Source: Pseudomonas fluorescens
GTDB taxonomy: Bacteria > Pseudomonadota > Gammaproteobacteria > Pseudomonadales > Pseudomonadaceae
Direction: 5' to 3'
DNA length: 64,000 nt
Assembly (NCBI RefSeq): GCF_002837185.1
Contig: NZ_KZ478007.1
Coordinates: forward strand, 1-64,000
Shown here: one piece after another, positions 1 to 7,658 of the stretch
Layout: each line of letters begins with the position of its first letter
Position numbering within the stretch: the first letter of the stretch is position 1
Notes under the pieces: model-generated
The model's input: the letters and a program-made list of their open reading frames with translations, nothing else
What the model was told of the DNA's origin: nothing
The model's database searches: none
Program-made: the position numbers and the translations under genes

Positions 1-341
<341 letters not shown>

Positions 342-420
342 GCTTGCCCCCGATAGCGGTGGGTCAACCAAAATCAATGTTTGCTGGGCCGACGTCTTCG
401 CGGGCAAGCCCCCTCCCACA
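342..420. repeat. REPIN truncated on its left by the IS
   Basis: The left arm GCTTGCCCCCGATAGCGGTG (missing its outer GTGGGAGG) and the right arm GGGCAAGCCCCCTCCCACA at 402-420 face each other, the REP-doublet (REPIN) layout seen repeatedly elsewhere in the window. The missing outer bases coincide exactly with the IS end. Confidence 0.7.
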
Positions 421-435
421 TTTGCCCGCGCTCGG

Positions 436-1014
436 TCAGAGGTGCAGCCACGCCAGGCCGCCGAGTACCACGGCCACGCCGCCGGCGGTGTACGCCATGC
501 GCTTGAGCCATTCCTTGCGCGTGAGCAAGGTGATCGCCGCCAGTGAGATCGCGATCTGAATCGCCGTCATCGCCTGGGCCCAGCGATGGTGCTGGTGCAG
601 CGCTTGTTCGGATTTGCGGTCCCATTCCAGGGAGGTGGCTTCAAGCTTCTCGGCTTGTTTGCGCACCTCTTCCTTCTGGCTTTTATAGCGCTGGATTTCA
701 TCGTTGTAGTGGGCGGCATCCACGCCGGGAATATGCGTGGCCAACTCCGCCAGGTTCTGGCGGCTGGACTTGGCCTGGTAGTAATTCCACTGGTTGGCGG
801 CCTCGGTCTTGATGATCGCGGCGTTGTTCTTGTCCATCGCCGCCTCGCTTTCGCTGGAGCCGGCCTGGTAGCTGAGCATGGCGCCGACGGTGGCCATGAT
901 GGCCGTCATCACCGCGATACGACTGGCAAAGGTATCGCCTCGACCGTGGGCCTGTTCGGTGGTGTGTTCGAGGTGCTTTTCGTGGGGGCTGGGGACTTCG
1001 AAGGCTTCGGACAT
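436..1014 (-). CDS. DUF4337-type membrane protein
   Basis: A 192-residue protein that resembles the DUF4337 family; no biochemical role is known to me. It has a charged, His-rich N-terminus (residues 1-28), a first hydrophobic segment near residues 32-50 (SRIAVMTAIMATVGAMLSY), a long soluble region rich in Gln, Lys and Glu likely to be helical or coiled coil (about 55-140), and two C-terminal hydrophobic segments (about 146-162 and 172-190). It is therefore probably an inner-membrane protein with a periplasmic or cytoplasmic helical hairpin. The ATG at 1014 gives the full family-like length. It is followed by REP sequence, so it probably ends its transcript, perhaps with the upstream DUF2784 gene 54 bases away. 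Confidence 0.7.
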   Translation of the reverse strand: MSEAFEVPSPHEKHLEHTTEQAHGRGDTFASRIAVMTAIMATVGAMLSYQAGSSESEAAMDKNNAAIIKTEAANQWNYYQAKSSRQNLAELATHIPGVDAAHYNDEIQRYKSQKEEVRKQAEKLEATSLEWDRKSEQALHQHHRWAQAMTAIQIAISLAAITLLTRKEWLKRMAYTAGGVAVVLGGLAWLHL

Positions 1015-1068
1015 GGCGGCGTCTACGAGGGAGCAGAGGGAGCCTGATTCTTCACCAGTGCGGCTGTC

Positions 1069-1434
1069 TCAAGCCTGTCGATAACGCCGGATCAGGTGCC
1101 CATACACCGCAATATTGATCAACAGCACCAGCGCGCCCAGCCCTAGCTGGATCTGCGGCGTGAGCCCGGCCGGGTAGATCAGCGCGAGGAGGTAATGTTC
1201 GATGAAGCCTGCGCCATAACCGTCTTGCCCGGCCAAATGGCGCAACAGGTTTTCCCAGCGGGTGAGCGGGCAGGGCAGGTGAAACACCTCGACGGCAACG
1301 CCCCAGGTGGCTGCGGGCAGGTGCAGCCAGATCAGCGGTCGCCATTTGAGCGCCAACAGGCCACCGAACAACACAAACAGGATGAAGCATAAATGGAACA
1401 GCACCAGGCTGTCGGCGGCTAAACGGTAGAGCAT
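1069..1434 (-). CDS. DUF2784 family membrane protein
   Basis: A 121-residue hydrophobic protein resembling DUF2784. Features typical of that family are an N-terminal helix LVLFHLCFILFVLFGGLLAL, a WLHLPAATWGVAVE segment, the cysteine-containing motif HLPCPLTRWEN and a C-terminal helix near residues 97-113. Three to four membrane segments are likely; the function is unknown. An in-frame start exists 60 bases upstream (1494), but it would overlap the preceding antitoxin gene and adds a polar stretch not expected in the family, so the ATG at 1434 is preferred. It is read in the same direction as the antitoxin gene 49 bases upstream and may be co-transcribed with it. Confidence 0.7.
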   Translation of the reverse strand: MLYRLAADSLVLFHLCFILFVLFGGLLALKWRPLIWLHLPAATWGVAVEVFHLPCPLTRWENLLRHLAGQDGYGAGFIEHYLLALIYPAGLTPQIQLGLGALVLLINIAVYGHLIRRYRQA

Positions 1435-1483
1435 GCTTGGGTTCGCTTTGAGGGCGTCGAAGGCGCGGGCTTTGGAGATGAAG

Positions 1484-1810
1484 TTATAACTCAAGTTGAC
1501 AGGCGTTTATGCCAACGGCCCTGGCGATTTTTTCCCGCGTGGTTCGACGTGGTTTGGTGACCGCTTCTTGCTGGGCGAATGCCGATTGTGAAATGCCCAG
1601 GCGCTTGGCAACTTCATCCTGGGTGAGGTTCAAGTGCTCGCGCCAGGCCCGTATGGGTGTCGCTCCATCTACCAGGCGGCTGACGACAGCGTGGGTAATC
1701 AGGTTCGGGTCGTTTTGCCGGGCCAGATAATGTTCATAGGGGATCACCACAAAGGCTGGCTTGCCCTCGATATTGTGGATGATCTGTACGGCAGTAGGGT
1801 CGTTCGTCAC
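1484..1810 (-). CDS. XRE-family antitoxin of a RelE-type TA pair
   Basis: A 108-residue antitoxin. The N-terminal half (VQIIHNIEGKPAFVVIPYEHYLA) is the short strand-rich module seen in antitoxins partnered with RelE-like toxins. Residues about 55-100 form a helix-turn-helix (LTQDEVAKRLGISQSAFAQQE) that should bind the operon promoter and repress it together with the toxin. The start is a GTG at 1810 inside the 3' end of the toxin gene, giving a 77-base overlap and suggesting translational coupling. The order toxin first, antitoxin second is that of higBA-like operons. No operator was identified. Confidence 0.8.
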   Translation of the reverse strand: MTNDPTAVQIIHNIEGKPAFVVIPYEHYLARQNDPNLITHAVVSRLVDGATPIRAWREHLNLTQDEVAKRLGISQSAFAQQEAVTKPRRTTREKIARAVGINACQLEL

Positions 1811-2045
1811 GTTTCTTGACCTCTAGAATGCTGACCCCATGGATGTCGCCGTCCCAGTCGAAAAGGACGCGATAATTACCCACCCGCAACCGATAGCCGT
1901 GTGGATGGTTGACCAACGCTTTGACGTTGACTGCATCGGGCATGCGCTCAAGCGCTGATACCGCATTGCTTACCTGTTGCTGATGGTAGGTATGCAGCCG
2001 AAGCAGTTGTTTGACCGATTTGCGGGTCCAGTGGATCGAATTCAT
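1734..2045 (-). CDS. RelE/ParE-superfamily toxin
   Basis: A 103-residue RelE-fold protein, probably a ribosome-dependent mRNA endonuclease. Recognisable parts are the N-terminal IHWTRKSVKQLLRL helix, the core NVKALVNHPHGYRLRVGNYRVLFDWDG, and the strand VSILEVKKRDER with the basic residues used for catalysis in this family. Relatives as I remember them stop shortly after the KKRDERTY motif. This copy reads on for about 25 residues through the start of the antitoxin gene, so it may have lost its usual stop codon or carry a small frameshift. It is the first gene of a two-gene unit with the XRE antitoxin. No intact promoter was identified in the 227 bases upstream. Confidence 0.75.
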   Translation of the reverse strand: MNSIHWTRKSVKQLLRLHTYHQQQVSNAVSALERMPDAVNVKALVNHPHGYRLRVGNYRVLFDWDGDIHGVSILEVKKRDERPYCRTDHPQYRGQASLCGDPL

Positions 2046-2272
2046 TGGAGGCTAATAAGTCTTTTATAAGGTTTGCAAGGTGCATTGTTAGATCACGGTC
2101 GAAAGCTGATCGCTATTCACTCACAAACTCTAGACAGGCGCCGCGCACGCCTGCAGGTAAAACTGTTGCGTGGTATGAATGACCTATCGGGGTTTCACCG
2201 AGGTTGCTCGCAGGCAGCCGGGCCCGCTATTGTGCTGAATCCTTTTAGTCTTCCCCCAGGGTTTCTGTTGTG
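2046..2272. other. Intergenic region between TA pair and HAD gene
   Basis: These 227 bases separate the divergently transcribed toxin gene and HAD phosphatase gene and must hold both promoters. I see no REP, no convincing operator palindrome and no credible small gene; the short open frame around 2073-2273 has no recognisable protein character. Confidence 0.4.
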
Positions 2273-2959
2273 ATGAACGCACCGCGTACCGCTGTCCCGA
2301 TCAAGGCTGTGATTTTCGACATGGACGGGTTGTTGCTGGATACCGAAGGCATCTACACCGAAGTCACGCAAATTATTGCCGAACGCTACGGCCGCACCTA
2401 TGACTGGAGCATCAAGCAGCACATCATCGGGCGCGGTGCACAGGACCTGGCCGACTATGTCGTCAAGGCGCTGGACCTGCCGATCACACCGGCTGAGTTT
2501 CTAGAGATTCGCGAGCCGCTGATGAGCGAGCGTTTCCCCAAGGCCCTGGGCATGCCCGGCGCCGAGGCGTTGGTGCGGCATTTAAAAGCGCATAACATTC
2601 CGATTGCCGTGGGCACCAGTTCGTCGCGTAATTCGTTCGGCCACAAGACGACGTTGCACCGTGAATGGTTTGGCCTGTTCGACACCATCGTCACTGCCGA
2701 CGACCCGGAGGTCGGCGCCGCCAAGCCCGCGCCGGATATCTTCCTCACCGCCGCGCGCCGCCTGGGCGTGGCGCCTGAGGATTGCCTGGTGTTCGAGGAC
2801 TCGCCGTTCGGCGTGACGGCAGCGAAAGCGGCGCACATGACCGCCATCGCCGTGCCCGATGAAGCCATGGCTGACAGTAAATATCAGCATGCCGACCAGA
2901 TCATCCGCAAACTGGCGGATTTCGATCTGGCGGCCTATGGCTTGCCACCCATGGCCTGA
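2273..2959 (+). CDS. HAD-IA family sugar/nucleotide phosphatase
   Basis: A 228-residue haloacid-dehalogenase-superfamily hydrolase with a helical cap between motifs I and II. Motif I is FDMDGLLLDTE (nucleophile Asp, then general acid Asp), motif II is VGTSSSR, motif III is the lysine in GAAKPAPDIF and motif IV is VFEDSPFGVTAAKAA. This layout fits the beta-phosphoglucomutase-like phosphatases, and similarity to GPP/HDHD1 types suggests a small phosphorylated metabolite such as glycerol phosphate or pseudouridine 5'-phosphate; the substrate cannot be read from sequence. The ATG at 2273 immediately follows an in-frame GTG at 2270; ATG is preferred. It is monocistronic and followed by a composite REP. 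Confidence 0.85.
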   Translation: MNAPRTAVPIKAVIFDMDGLLLDTEGIYTEVTQIIAERYGRTYDWSIKQHIIGRGAQDLADYVVKALDLPITPAEFLEIREPLMSERFPKALGMPGAEALVRHLKAHNIPIAVGTSSSRNSFGHKTTLHREWFGLFDTIVTADDPEVGAAKPAPDIFLTAARRLGVAPEDCLVFEDSPFGVTAAKAAHMTAIAVPDEAMADSKYQHADQIIRKLADFDLAAYGLPPMA

Positions 2960-2978
2960 TTCAACATCGGTCTGAAAC

Positions 2979-3080
2979 TGTGGGAGGGGACTTGCCAGTC
3001 AGTTAAGCGTACACCGCCCTCTCGTAGGAGCGAGCAAGCTCGCTCCTACAGACGGCATTAGGGCAAGCCCCCTCCCACAA
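2979..3080. repeat. Composite REP: class B palindrome nested in class A REP
   Basis: Outer arms TGTGGGAGGGGACTTGCC (from 2979) and GGGCAAGCCCCCTCCCACA (to 3079) are class A REP arms. Between them, at 3024-3049, is a perfect 26-base palindrome with 12-base arms GTAGGAGCGAGC and a two-base AA loop, belonging to a second REP class. The junction CTACAGACGGCATTAGGGCA is shared with the composite at 57627-57783. Confidence 0.85.
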
Positions 3081-3103
3081 TTGGTTTGTAGTTCTGCAAT
3101 AAA

Positions 3104-3850
3104 CTATGCGCTGAACCCCCCATCGATGGTCAGGCTGGCACCGGTGATATAGCCCGCTTCCGGCCCGGCAAGATAGGCCACAAAACTGGCAATCTCCTCG
3201 ACATGGCCATAGCGCCCCACCGCCATCAACCCGATCAAACTCTCGGCGAACTCACTGTTCGCCGGGTTCATGTCCGTGTCCACCGGCCCTGGCTGCACGT
3301 TGTTGATGGTAATCCCCCGTGGTCCCAGGTCTCGTGCCAAACCCTTGGTCAAACCCACCAGCGCCGCCTTGCTCATCGCGTAGGGGCCACCGCCGCCAAA
3401 TGGCATGCGCTCGGCGTTGGTGCTGCCGATATTGATCACACGGCCACCTTCGCTCATATGCTTGGCGGCTTCCTGGGTGGCAATAAAGACGCTGCGCACG
3501 TTGATCGCCAGGGTCTGGTCGAAGTCTTCCAGCTTGAAGTCCGCCAGCGGAGCGATAGCCAGCACGCCGGCGTTGTTCACCAGGATATCCAGGCGCCCGA
3601 AGGCCTCGACGGTGGCGTTGACCGCAGTGCGAATCGCCGCGGCATCGGCACTGTCGGCCTGAATCGCCAGGGCTTTGCCGCCTGCGCTGATCACGCTGTC
3701 CTGCAAGGCTTGCGCCTTGTCGGCCGAGCTGACGTAGGTAAAGGCAACGGCAGCGCCCTGCGCGGCCAGGCGCTTGACGATGGCGGCGCCGATGCCGCGG
3801 GAACCGCCTTGAACCAAGGCGACTTTGCCAGTGAGGATTGCTGTAGTCAT
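3104..3850 (-). CDS. Short-chain dehydrogenase/reductase (classical SDR)
   Basis: A 248-residue classical SDR oxidoreductase. It has the NAD(P)-binding GGSRGIG motif (about residues 14-20), the NNAG motif, a catalytic serine in INIGSTN, the YAMSK catalytic Tyr-Lys pair, the PGPVDTDMNP loop and the family C-terminus ITGASLTIDGGFSA. The Ser-Arg after the first glycines and the downstream basic residues favour NADP(H), but the substrate is unknown. The ATG at 3850 is preferred because it begins right before the Rossmann fold; the upstream open frame has no protein character. It is divergent from a LysR gene with a clear palindrome between them, so it is probably that regulator's target. Confidence 0.9.
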   Translation of the reverse strand: MTTAILTGKVALVQGGSRGIGAAIVKRLAAQGAAVAFTYVSSADKAQALQDSVISAGGKALAIQADSADAAAIRTAVNATVEAFGRLDILVNNAGVLAIAPLADFKLEDFDQTLAINVRSVFIATQEAAKHMSEGGRVINIGSTNAERMPFGGGGPYAMSKAALVGLTKGLARDLGPRGITINNVQPGPVDTDMNPANSEFAESLIGLMAVGRYGHVEEIASFVAYLAGPEAGYITGASLTIDGGFSA

Positions 3851-3927
3851 GTCGATCTCCAAGTAGTTGATGAGCCGAGTATCGGCCTCACACGACCAGG
3901 CCGGTAGAGCGAGATTGCTATAGTCTG

Positions 3928-3946
3928 TGTAAACCAAAAGTTTACA
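3928..3946. promoter_or_regulatory. Candidate LysR operator
   Basis: TGTAAACCAAAAGTTTACA is a perfect inverted repeat (7-base arms, 5-base spacer) between the SDR and LysR genes, ending 10 bases before the LysR ATG. Its position and dyad fit an autoregulatory LysR site that also controls the divergent SDR. The binding protein is inferred from adjacency. Confidence 0.6.
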
Positions 3947-3956
3947 GTGGTGGTTC

Positions 3957-4886
3957 ATGGAGAGCTTTGGCAGTATCGAATGCTTTGTGCGTAGCGCCGA
4001 GGGCGGTAGCTTCGCAGAGGCTGCACGACACCTCAGCCTGACGCCGGCGGCAGTCGGCAAAAGCGTGGCCAAGCTGGAAGCACGCCTGGGCGTCAGGCTG
4101 TTTCAGCGCAGCACCCGGCGCCTGACCCTGACCGAAGCCGGCAAGCTGTTCCTGGGCGAAGTCAGCGGTAGCCTCACCACGATTCAGAACGCCGTGGCCA
4201 ATCTGGCCAGCGCCGAGGGGCGCCCGGTGGGCACGCTGGAGGTCAGCATGGGCACGGTATTCGGCAATCGGTATGTGGTGCCGTTGCTGGGTGAATTCAT
4301 GCGGCGCTTTCCGGCGATCAGCCCGGATTGGCACTTCGATAACCGCCAGGTGGACTTGATCGGCCAGGGCTTCGACGCCGCCATTGGCGGTGGCTTTGAA
4401 CTGCCCCAGGGCGTAGTGGCGCGCACATTGACCCCGGCGCACCGGGTGCTGGTGGCGTCGCCGGCTTATCTGGCGCAACACCCCGCAGTGCGTGCGCCCG
4501 AGGATTTGTCGCGTTGCCACGGCATCCTGATACGTTCGCCGCAGACAGGCCGGGTGCGTTCATGGCAACTGACCCACCGCGAGCGCGAGCACAGCCCGCT
4601 GCTGCTCAAGCCCGCCATGACCATGAGTGATTCCGAAGCCGCCTGCTGCGCCAGCGCCCAGGGCCTGGGCATTGCGCTGGTCAGCCTGCCGATGGCCGTG
4701 CCGTTCCTCGACAGCGGTGCGGTGGTGCGGGTGTTGCCGGACTGGTATGTGGATGACGGGAATATCTGCATCTACTATGCCGAACACAAGTTGCTGCCCG
4801 GCAAGACCCGGGCGTTTGTGGATTTCGTGATTGAGCAGTTTGCCGAGCAGCAATTGGGCCGCAGATTCAGTGCGGTCGCAAAGTAA
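3957..4886 (+). CDS. LysR-family transcriptional regulator
   Basis: A 309-residue LysR regulator. The N-terminal winged helix-turn-helix spans about residues 1-60 (FVRSAEGGSFAEAARHLSLT, then a KLEARLGVRLFQRSTRRLTLTEAG recognition and wing region). It is followed by a periplasmic-binding-protein-like effector domain of normal length. The family usually represses or activates a divergent target; here that is the SDR gene, starting 106 bases away on the other strand. The effector is unknown. The ATG at 3957 sits immediately downstream of the palindrome at 3928-3946, so binding there should also limit its own expression. Confidence 0.88.
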   Translation: MESFGSIECFVRSAEGGSFAEAARHLSLTPAAVGKSVAKLEARLGVRLFQRSTRRLTLTEAGKLFLGEVSGSLTTIQNAVANLASAEGRPVGTLEVSMGTVFGNRYVVPLLGEFMRRFPAISPDWHFDNRQVDLIGQGFDAAIGGGFELPQGVVARTLTPAHRVLVASPAYLAQHPAVRAPEDLSRCHGILIRSPQTGRVRSWQLTHREREHSPLLLKPAMTMSDSEAACCASAQGLGIALVSLPMAVPFLDSGAVVRVLPDWYVDDGNICIYYAEHKLLPGKTRAFVDFVIEQFAEQQLGRRFSAVAK

Positions 4887-4898
4887 ACAGAGTTCCAA

Positions 4899-4915
4899 GT
4901 GTGGGAGGAGGCCTG
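4899..4915. repeat. Degenerate single REP arm
   Basis: GTGTGGGAGGAGGCCTG resembles the outer part of a class A REP arm (TGTGGGAGGGGGCTTGCC) but has diverged and has no facing partner. It lies in the short gap between the convergent LysR and racemase-like genes. Confidence 0.4.
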
Positions 4916-4919
4916 ATCT

Positions 4920-5648
4920 TCAGTGGCCGAACTTGCCGGGCCAGCCCAGGATTTTCTTCGGCCTTGGCGTCGCATAGGTCCTGACCTTGGACGTCGACAA
5001 CCCCAACCGCACCAGCGACTCGGCGATCGTCACCGCCGCCGTCACCCCATCCACCACCGGCACCCCGGTGCGCTGGCGAATCTGCTCGTCCAGCCCGGCC
5101 ATGCCGCCGCAGCCCAGGCAGATCACTTCTGCCTTGTCCTCAAGGATGGCCAGTTCCGCCTGGCGCACGATCGCTTCCATGGCCGCCACTGGGTCTTCTT
5201 CCAACTCCAGCACCGCCATGCCGCTGGCCCGCACCGAGGCGCAGCGCTGGTACAGACCGGCGAGCTTCAGGCGGTCTTCGATCAGCGGTACCGTGCGGTC
5301 CAGGGTGGTCACCACCGAGTAGGCATGGCCCAGGAACATTGCCGTGCTGGCCGCAGCCTCGGTGATATCCACCACCGGCACGTTGAGCAGCTCCTGCAAG
5401 CCTTCGCGGCCATGCTCGCCGTAGCCGGCCTGGATCACTGCATCAAATGGCTGGTCGTAGGCCATTACGCGGTCCATGACCGCGATGGCGGCCAGGTAGC
5501 TTTCAAAATTGCCCTCCACCGACTCGGCGCCGAAGTAGGGGGTCAGCCCCACAATCTCGGTGCCCGGCGAGGCCACGCTTCTGGCCTGCTCAGCGATGGT
5601 CTGGGTAATGGATTCGGTGGTGTTGACGTTGACCACGAGGATGCGCAT
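4920..5648 (-). CDS. Asp/Glu/hydantoin racemase-family protein lacking one catalytic Cys
   Basis: A 242-residue member of the Asp/Glu/hydantoin racemase superfamily. The N-terminus MRILVVNVNTTESIT and the C-terminal GLSTSK motif are those of hydantoin or allantoin racemases. The second catalytic cysteine is present in VICLGCGGMAGL. The first, normally in ACFGDPGL, is replaced: this protein reads QAGYGEHGREGL, with glycine at that position. Racemisation in this family uses both cysteines, while arylmalonate decarboxylase has the same Gly/Cys pattern, so the true reaction may be an isomerisation or decarboxylation. It lies 13 bases downstream of an NCS1 transporter and is surely co-transcribed with it. 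No hydantoinase or carbamoylase is in the window. Confidence 0.75.
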   Translation of the reverse strand: MRILVVNVNTTESITQTIAEQARSVASPGTEIVGLTPYFGAESVEGNFESYLAAIAVMDRVMAYDQPFDAVIQAGYGEHGREGLQELLNVPVVDITEAAASTAMFLGHAYSVVTTLDRTVPLIEDRLKLAGLYQRCASVRASGMAVLELEEDPVAAMEAIVRQAELAILEDKAEVICLGCGGMAGLDEQIRQRTGVPVVDGVTAAVTIAESLVRLGLSTSKVRTYATPRPKKILGWPGKFGH

Positions 5649-5661
5649 GGAAAGTCCTTGT

Positions 5662-7191
5662 TTAATGACTGACGTTATCGACGGCAATGCTTTCGCCGCT
5701 GACGTCGGCGTAGAACGGCTGACGCTTGGCGATCAGCAGGTACAGCAACCCTGCAATACCGGCGCCAAACAGCCAGGAGAACGGCGAGACGCTGGCAAAT
5801 CCGGGCAACAGTGCCAGCAGGATGGCAATCACCGCTGCCGGCACGAACGCCGCTACCGCGCGCAGGTTCACGCCCCGGCTGTAGTAATAAACCCCCTGCG
5901 CGTCTTCGCTGTACAGTTGCGGCACATCCACCTGGCTTTTGCGGATCAGCCAGTAGTCGACCATGATCACCCCATACAACGGCCCCAGCAGTGCGCCCAG
6001 CCCGGAAAGGAAATACACGATCACCAACGGGCTGTTGTAGAGGTTCCACGGCAAGATCAACACCGCGACGGTGGCGCTGATCAACCCGGCGCGACGGAAG
6101 TTCAGGTACTTGGGCGCCAGGTTGCTCAGTACAAACGCCGGGGCGACGAAATTGGCCATGATGTTCACCGCCACCGTGACGATCAGAAAGGCCAGGCAGC
6201 CGAGCACAAGGAAGAAAGTATTGGGAATGGCGGCGATGATTTCGGTCGGGCTTTCGATCACGCGGCCATTGAGCTGGAACTGCCCGCCGCACAGCAGCAC
6301 GGTGATGGCGGCGAACACCAGGATATTCACCGGCAGGCCCCAGAAGTTACCCACCAGGATCGTCCTGCGGCAGGGCGAGGAGCGCGCGAAGTCGCAGAAG
6401 TTAAGGATGAGCGTGCCGTAGATGGCCAACCACAGTGCGCCTCCGGCAAAGATATTGCGCCACATCTCACCGCCGCTCAGTGGCTCGCGGATCGACCAGG
6501 CAATGTGGCCGCCTGCCTGGAAGTACATCCAGCCGGCGAGCGAGGCCACGGTGAGCAGAATCACCGGTCCGGCGAATCCTTCATAGCGACGTACCATTTC
6601 CATGCCATAGGCCAGGATCACCAATTGCACCAGCCAGATCGCCACGAAACACGCCCAGCCGAGCGATGACAGGCCGAGAATCGAGTTGTGATCGTAGTCG
6701 GCAAACCCTGGATGAATCGCCGTGAGCAGCACGCGAAACACCACCGAGGCCAGGTAGGTCTGGATACCGAACCAGGCAATCGCAATCACCGCACGGATCA
6801 ACGCCGGAATCTGTGCACCGTGTATACCGAAGCTGATACGGCTGATCACCGGGAACGGCACGCCGGTCTTCTGGCCCATGTACCCCGACAGGTTCATGAA
6901 GAAATACACCAGTGCCGCCCCTATCCCCAGGGACAGCAGAATCTGCCAACCGCCCAGGCCCAATGCATACAGGCCGATGGCGAATGAATAGTTGGCGATG
7001 TTGTGCACATCATTGGTCCACAGCGCAAAGATGCTGTAGCGCCCCCAGCGGCGACCTTCGGCCTTGGTCGGCGCCAGGTCCTTGTTGTGCAGGCGTGGGC
7101 TGAGAACCAGCGGGCCGGGGCTGGCGGCCTCGGGATTCAGAGCGGAGGAGGGCAGATCCAATGCGACGTGATGGGAGAGGCTTGTACGCAT
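5662..7191 (-). CDS. NCS1-family nucleobase/hydantoin transporter
   Basis: A 509-residue cytoplasmic-membrane permease of the nucleobase:cation symporter-1 family. A hydrophilic N-terminus of about 50 residues precedes the family motif RWGRYSIFALWTNDVHN and some twelve hydrophobic segments. Members import hydantoins, allantoin, uracil, thiamine precursors or purines with sodium or protons; the substrate is probably the one handled by the adjacent racemase-family enzyme. ATG 7191 is chosen because a GGAG lies nine bases upstream; a GTG at 7209 is the alternative. The palindrome TTGTATACAA upstream suggests control by a GntR-type repressor that is not adjacent. Confidence 0.85.
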   Translation of the reverse strand: MRTSLSHHVALDLPSSALNPEAASPGPLVLSPRLHNKDLAPTKAEGRRWGRYSIFALWTNDVHNIANYSFAIGLYALGLGGWQILLSLGIGAALVYFFMNLSGYMGQKTGVPFPVISRISFGIHGAQIPALIRAVIAIAWFGIQTYLASVVFRVLLTAIHPGFADYDHNSILGLSSLGWACFVAIWLVQLVILAYGMEMVRRYEGFAGPVILLTVASLAGWMYFQAGGHIAWSIREPLSGGEMWRNIFAGGALWLAIYGTLILNFCDFARSSPCRRTILVGNFWGLPVNILVFAAITVLLCGGQFQLNGRVIESPTEIIAAIPNTFFLVLGCLAFLIVTVAVNIMANFVAPAFVLSNLAPKYLNFRRAGLISATVAVLILPWNLYNSPLVIVYFLSGLGALLGPLYGVIMVDYWLIRKSQVDVPQLYSEDAQGVYYYSRGVNLRAVAAFVPAAVIAILLALLPGFASVSPFSWLFGAGIAGLLYLLIAKRQPFYADVSGESIAVDNVSH

Positions 7192-7258
7192 TCCGGCGGG
7201 CTCCAGCACATCCGCAGCAATGCGGCAGATGGCAAAGTGTATGTAGGTTTTGTATTTA

Positions 7259-7268
7259 TTGTATACAA
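7259..7268. promoter_or_regulatory. Candidate GntR-type operator upstream of NCS1 gene
   Basis: TTGTATACAA is a perfect 10-base palindrome 68 bases upstream of the transporter ATG. On the transporter strand it overlaps TATACAAT, a good -10 box, so binding would block transcription. The motif resembles operators of FCD-type GntR regulators; no such gene is next to it. Confidence 0.45.
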
Positions 7269-7551
7269 AGCGTAAATACTCCTAAGCCACATGCGTGCCA
7301 GTTTTCGATCTATGAAAATAGAAGCTAATTTCTTTTTTATTGGCTGTTTAAATAACTGGCTGAATTTAAAGCGATATAAATTGACCGTTCGAACAGCTAT
7401 TTATTTTCTTGAGGATGGGGAGTGATCTGGGAGGGCGAAAAATTTTAGAAAGGAAGTGTTACGTTTTGGTGCGCTTAAAACTCGATTGCACACATAAATG
7501 GCACCGATAGTTACAGGCGTGTGTACATTTGAAGTGCCAACGCGAACCCAA
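7269..7551. other. AT-rich intergenic stretch
   Basis: Roughly 280 bases upstream of the NCS1 unit are clearly richer in A+T than the surrounding genome, with runs such as TTTCTTTTTTATTGG and AAAAATTTTAGAAAGG. I see no credible coding sequence. It may be promoter DNA, a decayed insertion or a binding region for a xenogeneic silencer; nothing specific can be supported. Confidence 0.35.
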
Positions 7552-7640
7552 TGTGGGAGGGGGCTTGCCCCCGATTGCGGTGTGTCAGTTAAAAATATGC
7601 TGACTGACACTCCCTCATCGGGGGCAAGCCCCCTCCCACA
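7552..7640. repeat. REPIN, class A
   Basis: Two inverted class A REPs: TGTGGGAGGGGGCTTGCC at 7552 and GGGGGCAAGCCCCCTCCCACA ending at 7640, with an inner half-palindrome GTGTCAGT...ACTGACAC. It lies just downstream of cysH and could act as a transcript-end hairpin. Confidence 0.85.
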
Positions 7641-7658
7641 GTCTTTACCGCGTCAACT

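Noticed and set aside
2073-2273. A 66-codon frame before the HAD gene
   Set aside because: It has no ribosome-binding site and no protein-like pattern, and it lies in a promoter region.
5560-6669. A 369-codon frame opposite the NCS1 transporter
   Set aside because: The translation is Gln/His/Arg-rich and lacks recognisable features; the transporter frame is certain.
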